From positions 8,512 to 72,511 of the forward strand of contig DXWL01000007.1 of NCBI GenBank assembly GCA_019416865.1: a stretch of 64,000 bases of DNA, in the 5' to 3' direction. A program made the translations under genes and the position numbers. Within the stretch, counting starts at the first letter, position 1, and every line of letters starts with the position of its first letter. The notes under the pieces were generated by a model, which saw only the letters and a program-made list of their open reading frames with translations, ran no database searches and had not been told where the DNA came from. This DNA comes from Fusobacterium sp. GTDB taxonomy: Bacteria; Fusobacteriota; Fusobacteriia; Fusobacteriales; Fusobacteriaceae. This document shows positions 19,166 to 27,192 of the stretch, one piece after another.

Positions 19166-19651
19166 ATGAAAAAATTTTTTAAAATAATAATTTTTTTAAT
19201 TTTATCTGTCTCCTCTTTTGCAGAATGGAAATTTGATAAAAACTACGATATGATTTTTACTAATTCAATAAAATCAGAACCATCTCAAAAAGGGACTCTT
19301 TATATAGGAAAAGGTTCTTATAACGGGATTCTTAATTATCATTCTCTTTATATATTAACAGAAGAATATCCTACTTTTACTGAAGAAACTGCCGAGGATA
19401 AAACACTACAGAAAACAGAAGTAAAATTAGTAACAGAGCACCCTATTGAATTTGAACGAATTGGAGTAGTAAACATATATAAACCTAATGAGATATTTAT
19501 ACTTCTTATAGATAATGAAATGGAAATTTTTGAAAAGAGTAAAATTTTAAAAGTTATTTATAAAGACAAAAATTTATCTTCTTGTTGTATAGATTTTGAT
19601 ATAAGAGAGTTAGAAAAAGCTATTAAAGAAATTAAAACAAAAAAGCTATAA
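19166..19651 (+). CDS. Hypothetical secreted protein
   Basis: A 161-residue protein with an N-terminal signal peptide (KIIIFLILSVSSFA followed by EWKFD). The mature part alternates short strands and charged loops and ends in a Lys-rich helix (ELEKAIKEIKTKKL). Two adjacent cysteines (SSCCIDF) may form a disulphide or bind metal. No family is recognised. It lies 21 nt after the previous exported protein and 28 nt before the next, with a GGAG ribosome-binding site, so the three small secreted proteins look like one operon. Confidence 0.62.
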   Translation: MKKFFKIIIFLILSVSSFAEWKFDKNYDMIFTNSIKSEPSQKGTLYIGKGSYNGILNYHSLYILTEEYPTFTEETAEDKTLQKTEVKLVTEHPIEFERIGVVNIYKPNEIFILLIDNEMEIFEKSKILKVIYKDKNLSSCCIDFDIRELEKAIKEIKTKKL

Positions 19652-19679
19652 TAAAAAAATTGAGATAAGGGGGAAAATT

Positions 19680-20198
19680 ATGAAAAAACTAATTTTTGTA
19701 TTAGGATTATTAGTATCTATGGTGGCATATGCAGAAGAGCAATCTAATGTCACAAAAGCTGTATCATCAGTAGTGTCTGGAGTTGTATCTACTGGAAAAG
19801 ATGTTTTAAAAGGTGTAAAAGAGGGAGTTGATACAGGAAGAAAAGATGGTACAAGTATTGACGATGCTTTTATAATTTATGACAAAGAGCAGTTTGAAAA
19901 AAATATAAAAGCTGAAGTTCTTGCAGTAACAGAAGATGAGATGGAATACAAAGTAGTTGTAGGTTTAAAAAATAAAACAGATAAAATGATAAGACTTACA
20001 AATCTTAACGAACAAAAATCTCTGCAGCTTTTAGATACTGAGGGATTTGCTGTTTTTGCTCAAAATCCATACAGAGATATTAATATTCCCAAAAAAACAG
20101 CAGTAAAAGCTACTTTCAGCTTTCCTGCTGACGGAAAAGCACATATGATAAAAATTTATGAAAGCGAAATAGAGATTTCTGATAAAGTAATTAAATAA
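19680..20198 (+). CDS. Hypothetical exported protein
   Basis: A 172-residue protein with a signal peptide (MKKLIFVLGLLVSMVAYA, then EEQSN). The early mature region (about residues 22-60) is an amphipathic, Val/Ser/Gly-rich segment (KAVSSVVSGVVSTGKDVLKGVKEGVDTG), followed by a beta-rich domain resembling a small Ig-like fold that ends in IKIYESEIEISDKVIK. No function can be assigned. AGGGGG precedes the ATG. It closes the rightward series; a 10-bp AT-rich inverted repeat follows at 20221-20253. Confidence 0.65.
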   Translation: MKKLIFVLGLLVSMVAYAEEQSNVTKAVSSVVSGVVSTGKDVLKGVKEGVDTGRKDGTSIDDAFIIYDKEQFEKNIKAEVLAVTEDEMEYKVVVGLKNKTDKMIRLTNLNEQKSLQLLDTEGFAVFAQNPYRDINIPKKTAVKATFSFPADGKAHMIKIYESEIEISDKVIK

Positions 20199-20220
20199 AA
20201 AGAAAAAGTTATATCACTTA

Positions 20221-20333
20221 AGATTATTTTTTAATCAAAAAACAAAATAATCTGTCAAAATTTGACCAGAACATCATTTTGTTAAGTTTAACTTAATTTT
20301 TTTGTTTCCTTTTTTTGAAAAAAAAGGTATAAT
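20221..20333 (+). promoter_or_regulatory. Hydrogenase upstream region: three inverted repeats and a -10 box
   Basis: AGATTATTTT (20221-20230) and AAAATAATCT (20244-20253) form a 10-bp perfect inverted repeat without a T run. Directly next is GTCAAA-A-TTTGAC (20254-20266), and then TTAAGTT-T-AACTTAA (20282-20296). A TATAAT stands at 20328-20333, with only a poor -35. The second and third repeats look like operators for a redox or metal regulator (inference). Confidence 0.5.
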
Positions 20334-20372
20334 ATCAGCATTATGATTTATAGATATATTTAGGGAGGTAAA

Positions 20373-22310
20373 ATGTTAAGCAATTCTGGCAAACAAATAA
20401 TAATACAGAGTTCTGTTGGTTCTGTTTTCGCAACTACTGCTGAAGAGGAGTTAAGAAAGGCTATCCACGAAGGGCAAAATGCCATAGCAATTTCAGGGAG
20501 AGTATGTAATCCTGGAGTATACGATATGCCTGAAAATGGTACTTTAGCTGATTTAATAGAATTAGCAGGAGGTATTGTCGGTAAAAAGAAATTTAAAGCA
20601 GCTCAGTTTGGACTTCCATTCGGAGGATTTATCGGTGAGGAAGCCCTTGTTAAACCTTTGGATTTCAGCTTATTTAATAATCATACAAGCAGAAATATTA
20701 TAATTCTTTCTGAAGAGGATTGTATTATCTCTTTTGCAAAATTCTATGTTGAATTTTTATTAGGAAAAATGCAGCAAAGAGGTTACTTAGAATATTCAAG
20801 AGTTCAATATGAAATCGAAAGAACATGGAGAGTTCTTGACAGAATTTCTAAAGGAAAAGCAAACATGAGAGATATTTTCCTTTTAAGACAGCTTTGTTCA
20901 ACTATAAAAGATACTTTAAAACAACAACACAACCTTGTTTTAGAAGCTATCGACAAATTCTACCACGAATTTGAAGAACATATTGAAGAAGGAAACTGTC
21001 CTGCAGGACAATGTATCCAACTTCTAAAATTCAGAATAACTGATAAATGTATCGGATGTACAGCTTGTGCAAGAGTATGTCCTGTTCACTGTATTTCAGG
21101 AGAACTTAAAAAGAAACATAAAATTGACAACACAAAATGTACTCACTGTGGACAATGTGTTATAGCTTGTCCTGTAAGTGCAATCTTTGAAGGAGATCAC
21201 ACAATCCAATTGTTAAGAAACATTGCAACTCCTAACAAAACAGTTGTAGCACAAATCGCTCCTGCTGTAAGAGTAGCAATTGGAGAAGCATTTGGATTTG
21301 AAGCTGGAGAAAACGTTGAGAAAAAACTTGTAGCTGCCCTTAAAAAAATAGGTGTTGACTATGTATTTGACACAAGCTGGGCTGCTGACCTTACAGTAAT
21401 GGAAGAAGCTACTGAATTCCAATCAAGACTTGAAAGATTCTACAAAGGAGACGACACTGTAAAACTTCCAATCCTTACATCTTGTTGTCCTGCATGGATA
21501 AAATTCTTCGAGCAAAATTATCCTGATATGCTTGATGTTCCATCATCTGTAAAATCTCCAATGGAAATTTTCTCTACAGTTGCAAAAGATATCTGGGGAA
21601 AAAATCTTGGACTTACAAGAGAACAAATCTCTGTTGTGGCAATAATGCCTTGTCTTGCTAAAAAATACGAAGCATCAAGACAAGAATTCTCAAGAGGAGA
21701 TAACTACGATACAGACTTCGTTATCACTACAAGAGAACTTATTAAAATATTCAAAGAATCAAATATCGACCTTAAATCTCTTGATGATGAAGAATTTGAC
21801 AGTCCTTTAGGAGAATATTCTGGAGCAGGAATAATCTTCGGAAGAACAGGAGGAGTTATCGAAGCTGCAACAAGAACTACTGTTGAAATGATTACAGGAG
21901 AAAAACTTGATAACATCGAATTCCATGAATTAAGAGGATGGGAAGGATTCAGAAGTGCTGATCTTAAAATCGGTCATATCGAGCTTAGAATTGGTATTGC
22001 TCACGGACTTGAAGAAGCAGGAAAAATGCTTGACAAGATAAGAGCAGGAGAAGAATTCTATCACGCTATTGAAATCATGGCTTGTAAAGGTGGATGTATC
22101 GGTGGAGGAGGGCAGCCTAAAGCTCTTAAAAAACTTGAAGTATTAAAGAAAAGAGCAGAAGGACTTAACGCTATCGATGAACAACTTCCTATCAGAAGAG
22201 CACATGAAAACCCTTCAGTAAAGGCAATCTATGATAAATATCTTGATTACCCAATGAGCCGTAAAGCACATGAGCTTCTTCATACAAAATATTTCCCTAA
22301 ATTAAAATAG
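20373..22310 (+). CDS. [FeFe] hydrogenase with N-terminal NuoF-like module
   Basis: Reduces protons to H2, or the reverse, with ferredoxin-type electrons, in the cytoplasm. Domains in order: an SLBB/NuoF C-terminal-like region (about 35-205); a 2x[4Fe-4S] ferredoxin domain (Cys 226/229/232/236 and 256/259/262/266); then the H-cluster domain with L1 TSCCPAW (369-375), L2 MPCLAKKYE (425-433) and L3 MACKGGCIGGGGQP (579-592), ending in the small-subunit-like segment (about 600-645). All H-cluster cysteines are present. The NuoF-like module lacks the flavin domain and has lost its usual cluster cysteines. AGGGAGG precedes the ATG. Monocistronic, with a strong terminator. Confidence 0.95.
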   Translation: MLSNSGKQIIIQSSVGSVFATTAEEELRKAIHEGQNAIAISGRVCNPGVYDMPENGTLADLIELAGGIVGKKKFKAAQFGLPFGGFIGEEALVKPLDFSLFNNHTSRNIIILSEEDCIISFAKFYVEFLLGKMQQRGYLEYSRVQYEIERTWRVLDRISKGKANMRDIFLLRQLCSTIKDTLKQQHNLVLEAIDKFYHEFEEHIEEGNCPAGQCIQLLKFRITDKCIGCTACARVCPVHCISGELKKKHKIDNTKCTHCGQCVIACPVSAIFEGDHTIQLLRNIATPNKTVVAQIAPAVRVAIGEAFGFEAGENVEKKLVAALKKIGVDYVFDTSWAADLTVMEEATEFQSRLERFYKGDDTVKLPILTSCCPAWIKFFEQNYPDMLDVPSSVKSPMEIFSTVAKDIWGKNLGLTREQISVVAIMPCLAKKYEASRQEFSRGDNYDTDFVITTRELIKIFKESNIDLKSLDDEEFDSPLGEYSGAGIIFGRTGGVIEAATRTTVEMITGEKLDNIEFHELRGWEGFRSADLKIGHIELRIGIAHGLEEAGKMLDKIRAGEEFYHAIEIMACKGGCIGGGGQPKALKKLEVLKKRAEGLNAIDEQLPIRRAHENPSVKAIYDKYLDYPMSRKAHELLHTKYFPKLK

Positions 22311-22320
22311 GATAATTTGG

Positions 22321-22352
22321 AAAGAGCTGAGTAAAATTACTCAGCTCTTTTT
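22321..22352 (+). terminator. Terminator of the hydrogenase gene
   Basis: A 14-bp perfect stem, AAAGAGCTGAGTAA with TTACTCAGCTCTTT, and a T run. It touches the stop codon of the convergent lipoprotein gene. Confidence 0.92.
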
Positions 22353-23007
22353 ATAATTTAGATTTTAATTGCTCACCAATAAGATTATATATATAATTTA
22401 AATAATTATTAGATATAATTTTTTGACCATTTTCATCTGTATTGCTCCAAGAACCATCTATAGTAGTCCTATCTTTCACAGTAACAGGAATTTTTTTTAT
22501 GACTCTTTCTGTTTTTTTATCATATAAATAAAAATTAGCTTCTAAATTATAACCTATATATGTTTGTCTATTTGTACTAGCATAAGTTTCAGCTACTACA
22601 TTCCCAATACCAAGTGTGTATAAACCAAGAACTGCATGAGTTAAACCATCTATATCTTCCTTATTTTCAGTTATCAAATAATCGTAATTTTTAATTTCAG
22701 CAAAAACTACATATCTACTATCTGTGTTATACTCTTTCAAAGATGTTAAATTAATCTCATCAGCCAAATATCCACTTTTATCTTTCATCAATTTTTGCTT
22801 TTCAAATATTATTGCCATATTTTCTGTAAAATAAGAATAACCATAAGAATTTTTAAATAATTCATTATTTTTTATACCTACAAATTCAGCATTTTTACTT
22901 GTCCTATAAGTATTCAATTTTTCTTTTGGATATGCTTCAGGTTTTATTGCCGTATTTGCACAGCCAACACAAAAAATTAAGCACAATAAAACTAATATTT
23001 TTTTCAT
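22351..23007 (-). CDS. Hypothetical lipoprotein
   Basis: A 218-residue protein with a lipoprotein signal (MKKILVLLCLIFCVGC, lipobox C-V-G-C, with Cys16 expected to be lipidated), probably processed by the Lgt encoded at 55.9 kb. The mature domain has a long beta/alpha pattern with a Tyr/Asn-rich region (YIGYNLEANFYLYDKKTERVIKKIPV), as in envelope lipoproteins that show a conserved Y-D-K-x-T-x-x-V strand pair. No family is recognised with confidence. The ATG is preceded by a G-rich ribosome-binding site. Convergent with the hydrogenase gene. Confidence 0.75.
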   Translation of the reverse strand: MKKILVLLCLIFCVGCANTAIKPEAYPKEKLNTYRTSKNAEFVGIKNNELFKNSYGYSYFTENMAIIFEKQKLMKDKSGYLADEINLTSLKEYNTDSRYVVFAEIKNYDYLITENKEDIDGLTHAVLGLYTLGIGNVVAETYASTNRQTYIGYNLEANFYLYDKKTERVIKKIPVTVKDRTTIDGSWSNTDENGQKIISNNYLNYIYNLIGEQLKSKL

Positions 23008-23164
23008 ATTCTTCCCCCCCTACTAAAATTAATTATTTTTATTATACACCTTTAAAATAATTTTGAAAAGGAAAAATAAAGAAATAAAACTACTTTAAAT
23101 AAAAAATTTTTTATATATTTTCTATACATATACATCATTGATATTTTATTATGGCAAAATAAAT

Positions 23165-23596
23165 TTATAATTCTAAAATCATTTTTACATGGGGAATTCC
23201 GTCTTCAAGAAACTCTTCTGAGCAAACCTTAAATCCCTCTTTTTCATAGAAGCCAACTGCATAGCACTGTGCTTCAAGATAGATTTTCTTTGGCTTAATT
23301 TGATTTTTTATCAGAGCAACAGCCTCTTTTAACAGCTTCCCTCCAAATCCTTTTCCACGTTCAACAGTTAAAACTCTTCCTATTTGAGCAGTTCCCTCTT
23401 CTCTTTCAAATATTCTCAAATAAGCAAGAATTTTATTATCATCTCTGTAAAACATATGCAGACTTTTATAATCTATCCCATCTGCCTCTTGGTAGGGACA
23501 TTTTTGTTCTACCACAAATACTTCTACACGAACTTTTAATATTTCATAAAGTTCTGTTTTTGTTAATTCATCAAAAGATTTTATCACAAGCTCCAT
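23165..23596 (-). CDS. GNAT N-acetyltransferase, ElaA-like
   Basis: A 143-residue acetyl-CoA-dependent acyltransferase. The N-terminal LYEILKVRVEVFVVEQKCPYQEADGID and the acetyl-CoA loop IGRVLTVERGKGFGGKLLKEAV (V-x-x-x-x-R-G-x-G-x-G) match the ElaA branch of the GNAT family. The ATG at 23594-23596 is preceded by GGAG at 6 nt. A GTG four codons upstream overlaps that ribosome-binding site and is rejected. The substrate is unknown. It appears monocistronic. Confidence 0.9.
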   Translation of the reverse strand: MELVIKSFDELTKTELYEILKVRVEVFVVEQKCPYQEADGIDYKSLHMFYRDDNKILAYLRIFEREEGTAQIGRVLTVERGKGFGGKLLKEAVALIKNQIKPKKIYLEAQCYAVGFYEKEGFKVCSEEFLEDGIPHVKMILEL

Positions 23597-23765
23597 AACT
23601 ATCTCCACATTTTATAAAATATTTTAAAAATCATAAATAATATAGGTAATTATATCATAAAAAATATTTTTATTGATATATTTTATTTAATTATTGATTT
23701 CTATATAAAAAGAAGATATTATATATATAGGTATACTAAAAATATCATTCTAAGGGGGTTTGGCT

Positions 23766-24947
23766 ATGGAGAATTTTATCTACTACACACCAACAAAAGT
23801 TGTATTTGGAAAAGATGAAGAAAAAAATGTTGGAAAACTTATTAAAGAATTTAAAGCAACAAAAGTTTTAATCCATTACGGTGGAGGAAGTGCAGTAAGA
23901 AGTGGTTTGATTGATAAGGTTAAAAATGCTTTAGATGAGGAAAAAATATCTTATGTTGAACTTGGGGGAGTTAAACCAAATCCAAGATTATCTCTTATTT
24001 ATGAAGGGATAAAACTTGCTAAGGAAAACGGTGTTGATTTTATTTTGGCAGTAGGTGGGGGAAGTGTTATAGATTCTGCCAAGGGAATAGGTTATGGAAT
24101 AGCTAACCCTGATATAGAAGATATTTGGGATCTTTACATAGGAAAAGTTAAAACACAAAAATGTGCTCCTATTGGAGTAATATTAACAATAGCTGCTGCT
24201 GGAAGTGAAATGAGCGGAGGAAGTGTCGTTACTAAAGAAGATGAGCAGCTAAAAAGATCTTATAATTCAGACAATTCAAGACCAAAATTTGCTGTTATGA
24301 ATCCTGAGCTTACTTATACTCTTCCTAAATATCAAATAGCCTGTGGAATTGTTGATATTATGATGCACACAATGGAAAGATATTTCTCTCCTGTTGGAAA
24401 TCTGGAGATGACAGACAGGATAGCAGAGGGAGTTTTAAAAAATATGATAAAATATGGAAAACTATCTCTTGAAAATCCTAAAAACTACGAAGCAAGAGCA
24501 GAGATTATGTGGGCAGGTTCTTTGGCTCATAATGGATTAACTGGCTGTGGAGGAATTGGAGATTGGGCAACTCACCAACTGGAACACGATCTTGGAGGAG
24601 TTTATGATATTGCTCATGGAGCAGGACTTGCTGCTGTTTGGGGATCTTGGGCAAGATATGTCTGCAAAGAAAATCCAAAAAGATTTGCTCAATTTGCAGA
24701 AAATGTATTTGATATAGAAAAAATAGGAACAGATGAAGAGATGGCATTAAAAGGTATAGAAGCAATGGAAAACTTCTATAGAGAAATAGATATGCCTACA
24801 TCTATTTCTCAATGTGGAATAAAACTTTCTGATGAAGATGTAGAGATGTTAGCAGAAAAATGCAGTAATATCGAAACAAGATTTATAGGTTCATTTAAAA
24901 AACTTTTCAAAGAGGATATGGCAAAAATATATTCAATGGCAAGATAA
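23766..24947 (+). CDS. Iron-containing alcohol dehydrogenase (BdhA/YqhD type)
   Basis: Reduces an aldehyde to an alcohol, or the reverse, with NAD(P)H; in fermenters this disposes of reducing power as ethanol or butanol. It is a 393-residue group III (iron) ADH. The nucleotide-binding part has AVGGGSVIDSAKGIGY. The metal site is formed by GIVDIMMHTMERYF, HQLEHDLGG and DIAHGAGLA, and all the Asp/His ligands are present. The ATG at 23766 is 7 nt after a GGGGG; a TTG two codons upstream is too close to the ribosome-binding site. It has its own terminator. The preferred substrate and cofactor cannot be told from sequence. Confidence 0.95.
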   Translation: MENFIYYTPTKVVFGKDEEKNVGKLIKEFKATKVLIHYGGGSAVRSGLIDKVKNALDEEKISYVELGGVKPNPRLSLIYEGIKLAKENGVDFILAVGGGSVIDSAKGIGYGIANPDIEDIWDLYIGKVKTQKCAPIGVILTIAAAGSEMSGGSVVTKEDEQLKRSYNSDNSRPKFAVMNPELTYTLPKYQIACGIVDIMMHTMERYFSPVGNLEMTDRIAEGVLKNMIKYGKLSLENPKNYEARAEIMWAGSLAHNGLTGCGGIGDWATHQLEHDLGGVYDIAHGAGLAAVWGSWARYVCKENPKRFAQFAENVFDIEKIGTDEEMALKGIEAMENFYREIDMPTSISQCGIKLSDEDVEMLAEKCSNIETRFIGSFKKLFKEDMAKIYSMAR

Positions 24948-24977
24948 AAAAATATATTTTAGTTATTGAAATAAATA

Positions 24978-25018
24978 AAGAGCTGTTGCAGATTATAAAT
25001 GCAGCAGCTCTTATTTTT
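24978..25018 (+). terminator. Terminator of the alcohol dehydrogenase gene
   Basis: AAGAGCTGTTGCA pairs with TGCAGCAGCTCTT (one G-U), a 13-bp stem followed by a T-rich tract. Confidence 0.88.
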
Positions 25019-25033
25019 AAATTTTTTATATTC

Positions 25034-25219
25034 TTAAGAATTAAAATATCTTTTTATCTTACCCCAGAAGCTCTCTTTTTCAGGAGAAATTTCTTGTATC
25101 TTTTCTCTTAAAAATTTTTTTCTTTTTCCATTAGGACAAAAGTTACACATTTTAGCCTTACAAGTATCACAGCCTTTTAAAATTTTTTCCAGCTCGTTTT
25201 GATAATTTTCCAGCTCCAT
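25034..25219 (-). CDS. Small CxxC-x4-CxxC protein
   Basis: A 61-residue protein of unknown function. It has an N-terminal helix, then C-D-T-C-K-A-K-M-C-N-F-C (Cys 17/20/25/28), a likely Zn or Fe-S site, then a Lys/Arg-rich helix. A perfect AAGGAGG 3-5 nt from the ATG supports translation. It lies 20 nt downstream of the surface-repeat protein gene on the same strand and may be co-transcribed. No family is recognised. Confidence 0.7.
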   Translation of the reverse strand: MELENYQNELEKILKGCDTCKAKMCNFCPNGKRKKFLREKIQEISPEKESFWGKIKRYFNS

Positions 25220-25239
25220 ATTCCTCCTTAAGTCCTATA

Positions 25240-25818
25240 TTAGAATGATTTTCTAAAGTTTACAATTGGAAGCACTGGAAGTACTCCATTAGCAGCATAG
25301 TTTACAAAACCTATCTGAACACCTTCAAGATTTTTAGTTCCATTTACAAAACCAAATTGAAGTCCGCTCACAGATTCAGCATAGTTTGCAAGTCCAAGCT
25401 GAACAACAGCCTCTCCACGAACTATGTTTACTCCTCCAAGGTTGAAAGTAGCATTTCCTCCTACAGTATTTACAAGTCCAAGAGTTCCTCCGTTAAGATT
25501 TCCGTTGATATCATTCCATAATGATAAAGAAACTCCGCTCATATTTCCGCTTACTCTAAAAGCTTCAAGCCCAAATAAAGCCACATGGAACCCATTAAAG
25601 TTTCCTGTTACTTGTCTGTAACCTACAAGTGATAAATCAAAACCAGATACATTTCTGTTTTCAGCTCCTAATAGGTTAAAACTGAAATTTCCTATTGAAT
25701 CGTATTTTGTAGCTCCAAACTGTACTCCAGGTACAACTGAAAATTGAGCTGGTTGAGTAGCTCCAAAAGAAACTGTTGATGCTAAGACTGCTCCTGCAGC
25801 TAGTAATTTTAAATTCAT
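25240..25818 (-). CDS. Surface-repeat protein (LA_2272/VC2662-like)
   Basis: A 192-residue exported protein with a signal peptide (MNLKLLAAGAVLASTVSFGA, then TQPAQ). The mature part is made of short degenerate repeats with the rhythm (N)-x-x-G-x-x-x-G-(L/F)-x-N (for example VSGLQFGFVNGTKNLEGVQIGFVNYA), typical of LA_2272/VC2662-type surface-repeat proteins, which probably fold as a beta-solenoid or barrel-like array. The role is unknown; outer-membrane or surface localisation is inferred. GGAGGT lies upstream of the ATG, which begins NLKLL. Confidence 0.8.
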   Translation of the reverse strand: MNLKLLAAGAVLASTVSFGATQPAQFSVVPGVQFGATKYDSIGNFSFNLLGAENRNVSGFDLSLVGYRQVTGNFNGFHVALFGLEAFRVSGNMSGVSLSLWNDINGNLNGGTLGLVNTVGGNATFNLGGVNIVRGEAVVQLGLANYAESVSGLQFGFVNGTKNLEGVQIGFVNYAANGVLPVLPIVNFRKSF

Positions 25819-25897
25819 AAACTACCTCCTGTAATGCTGTATTATCTTTCTCGTATATATTTATTATACCCTATGTTTTCTATAAGTCAAAGAAAAA

Positions 25898-26239
25898 TTA
25901 AAGTTCAAATTTTCTTACAGCTTTTTCTGTGATAACTTTTATATTTTTATAGTCCTCTTCAGGAATATTGTTTGAACATGAAGAGCATGAATGCTCTCCT
26001 TCATCGCTGCAGCAATTTTTACCACAAGAAGATGTACATTCAGTTTCTTTTGAATTAAAACTATTCTTTGTTCTTGCAAGATAGTCTGTATATGATTCAA
26101 GATATCCCTCTTCTATAAGAATTTCATAAGATTTTTGAAGTTCTTCAAAAGTTATTCCCAAATTTTTCATAACTGCTGTATCGCTGTATGCTTTTCCTTC
26201 AACAAGAAATTTTAAAATTTTAAAATCTATATCTCTCAT
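25898..26239 (-). CDS. Winged-helix-like protein with Cys-rich segment
   Basis: A 113-residue protein. The first 55 residues (DIDFKILKFLVEGKAYSDTAVMKNLGITFEELQKSYEILIEEGYLES) look like a winged-helix DNA-binding domain. A Cys-rich stretch (CTSSCGKNCCSDEGEHSCSSC, about residues 67-88) and a helical end follow. A small wHTH domain plus a Cys cluster is reminiscent of FeoC/Rrf2-type sensors, but no specific family is recognised. It is divergent from the ttcA-like operon, and the feo genes lie 2.3 kb away, so a regulatory role in Fe/S metabolism is plausible (inference). Confidence 0.65.
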   Translation of the reverse strand: MRDIDFKILKFLVEGKAYSDTAVMKNLGITFEELQKSYEILIEEGYLESYTDYLARTKNSFNSKETECTSSCGKNCCSDEGEHSCSSCSNNIPEEDYKNIKVITEKAVRKFEL

Positions 26240-26281
26240 AAAATATTATCCTTTCTTATAAATTTAATTTTCTGTTAAGAT

Positions 26282-26327
26282 ATTATATCATAAAAATATT
26301 TTTTCCATATAAAATTTATGATATAAT
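26282..26327. promoter_or_regulatory. Divergent promoters: wHTH/Cys gene and ttcA-like operon
   Basis: Rightward TGATATAAT (-10 at 26322-26327) and leftward TGATATAAT (-10 at 26282-26287, reverse strand) are both extended -10 boxes about 40 bp apart, so the two transcripts share a short control region. Confidence 0.6.
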
Positions 26328-26358
26328 AGTTCTTAAGTATTTTTTGGAGGATATAGAA

Positions 26359-27180
26359 ATGGAAAATTATGAAATAAAAGCAGAAAATATAAGAGATTTA
26401 AAAGAAGATACTGTTCTTGAAAGTCTTAGAACATCATACAGAAAAAAAATCTGGAGAAAATTTGTAAAAGCTGTAAATGATTTTAATCTTATTGAAGATG
26501 GGGACAGAATAGCTGTGGGAGTTTCAGGAGGAAAAGACAGCCTTCTTCTTTGTAAACTTTTTCAAGAGTTAAAAAGAGATAAGAGCAGAAATTTTGAAGT
26601 AGCTTTCATCTCAATGAATCCAGGATTTCAGGCACTTGATATAGATCAGTTTAAAAAAAATCTGGAAATATTAAATATCCCTTGTGAAATTTTTGATTCA
26701 AATGTTTGGCAGATAGCTTTTCAAGAAGATCCTGAAAGCCCATGTTTTTTATGTGCAAAAATGAGAAGAGGGGTGCTTTACAAAAAAGTTGAGGAGCTTG
26801 GTTTCAATAAACTTGCATTGGGACACCACTTTGATGATATTGTGGAAACAGCTCTTATAAATATGTTTTATGCAGGAACAATTAAAACAATGATTCCAAA
26901 AGTGCCGTCAACAAGTGGAAAACTTGCTGTTATAAGACCTATGGCATATGTAAAAGAATCTGATATTATCTCTTTTACAGCCAGAAATAATATAAAGGCT
27001 ATGGGGTGTGGATGTCCTGTTGAATCTGGAAAAGTTGATTCAAAAAGAAAAGAGATAAAACTTCTTCTTAAAGAATTAGAAGCAAAAAATCCAAATATAA
27101 AACAGAGCATTTTCAACTCTCTGAAAAATGTAAATATTGATTATGTAATGGGATATACTAGAGGAAACAAGGAAAAATAA
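26359..27180 (+). CDS. TtcA-like PP-loop tRNA thiolation ATPase (copy 1)
   Basis: A 273-residue adenylating enzyme of the TtcA family, which thiolates tRNA (2-thiocytidine in the characterised members). It has the PP-loop VSGGKDSLLL (SGGKDS at 56-61), the central Cys pair ESPCFLCAKMRRG (C129/C132), LALGHHFDDIVET and a third Cys region GCGCP. GGAGG lies 8 nt before the ATG; a TTG start five codons earlier is overlapped by that ribosome-binding site. A paralogous gene follows 12 nt downstream. The tRNA target is not determinable. Confidence 0.88.
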   Translation: MENYEIKAENIRDLKEDTVLESLRTSYRKKIWRKFVKAVNDFNLIEDGDRIAVGVSGGKDSLLLCKLFQELKRDKSRNFEVAFISMNPGFQALDIDQFKKNLEILNIPCEIFDSNVWQIAFQEDPESPCFLCAKMRRGVLYKKVEELGFNKLALGHHFDDIVETALINMFYAGTIKTMIPKVPSTSGKLAVIRPMAYVKESDIISFTARNNIKAMGCGCPVESGKVDSKRKEIKLLLKELEAKNPNIKQSIFNSLKNVNIDYVMGYTRGNKEK

Positions 27181-27192
27181 AAGGCGGATATT

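Noticed and set aside
20282..20296. Rex-binding site before the hydrogenase
   Set aside because: Only the left half (TTGTTAA) fits; the right half does not match TTAACAA. Reported only as a palindrome.
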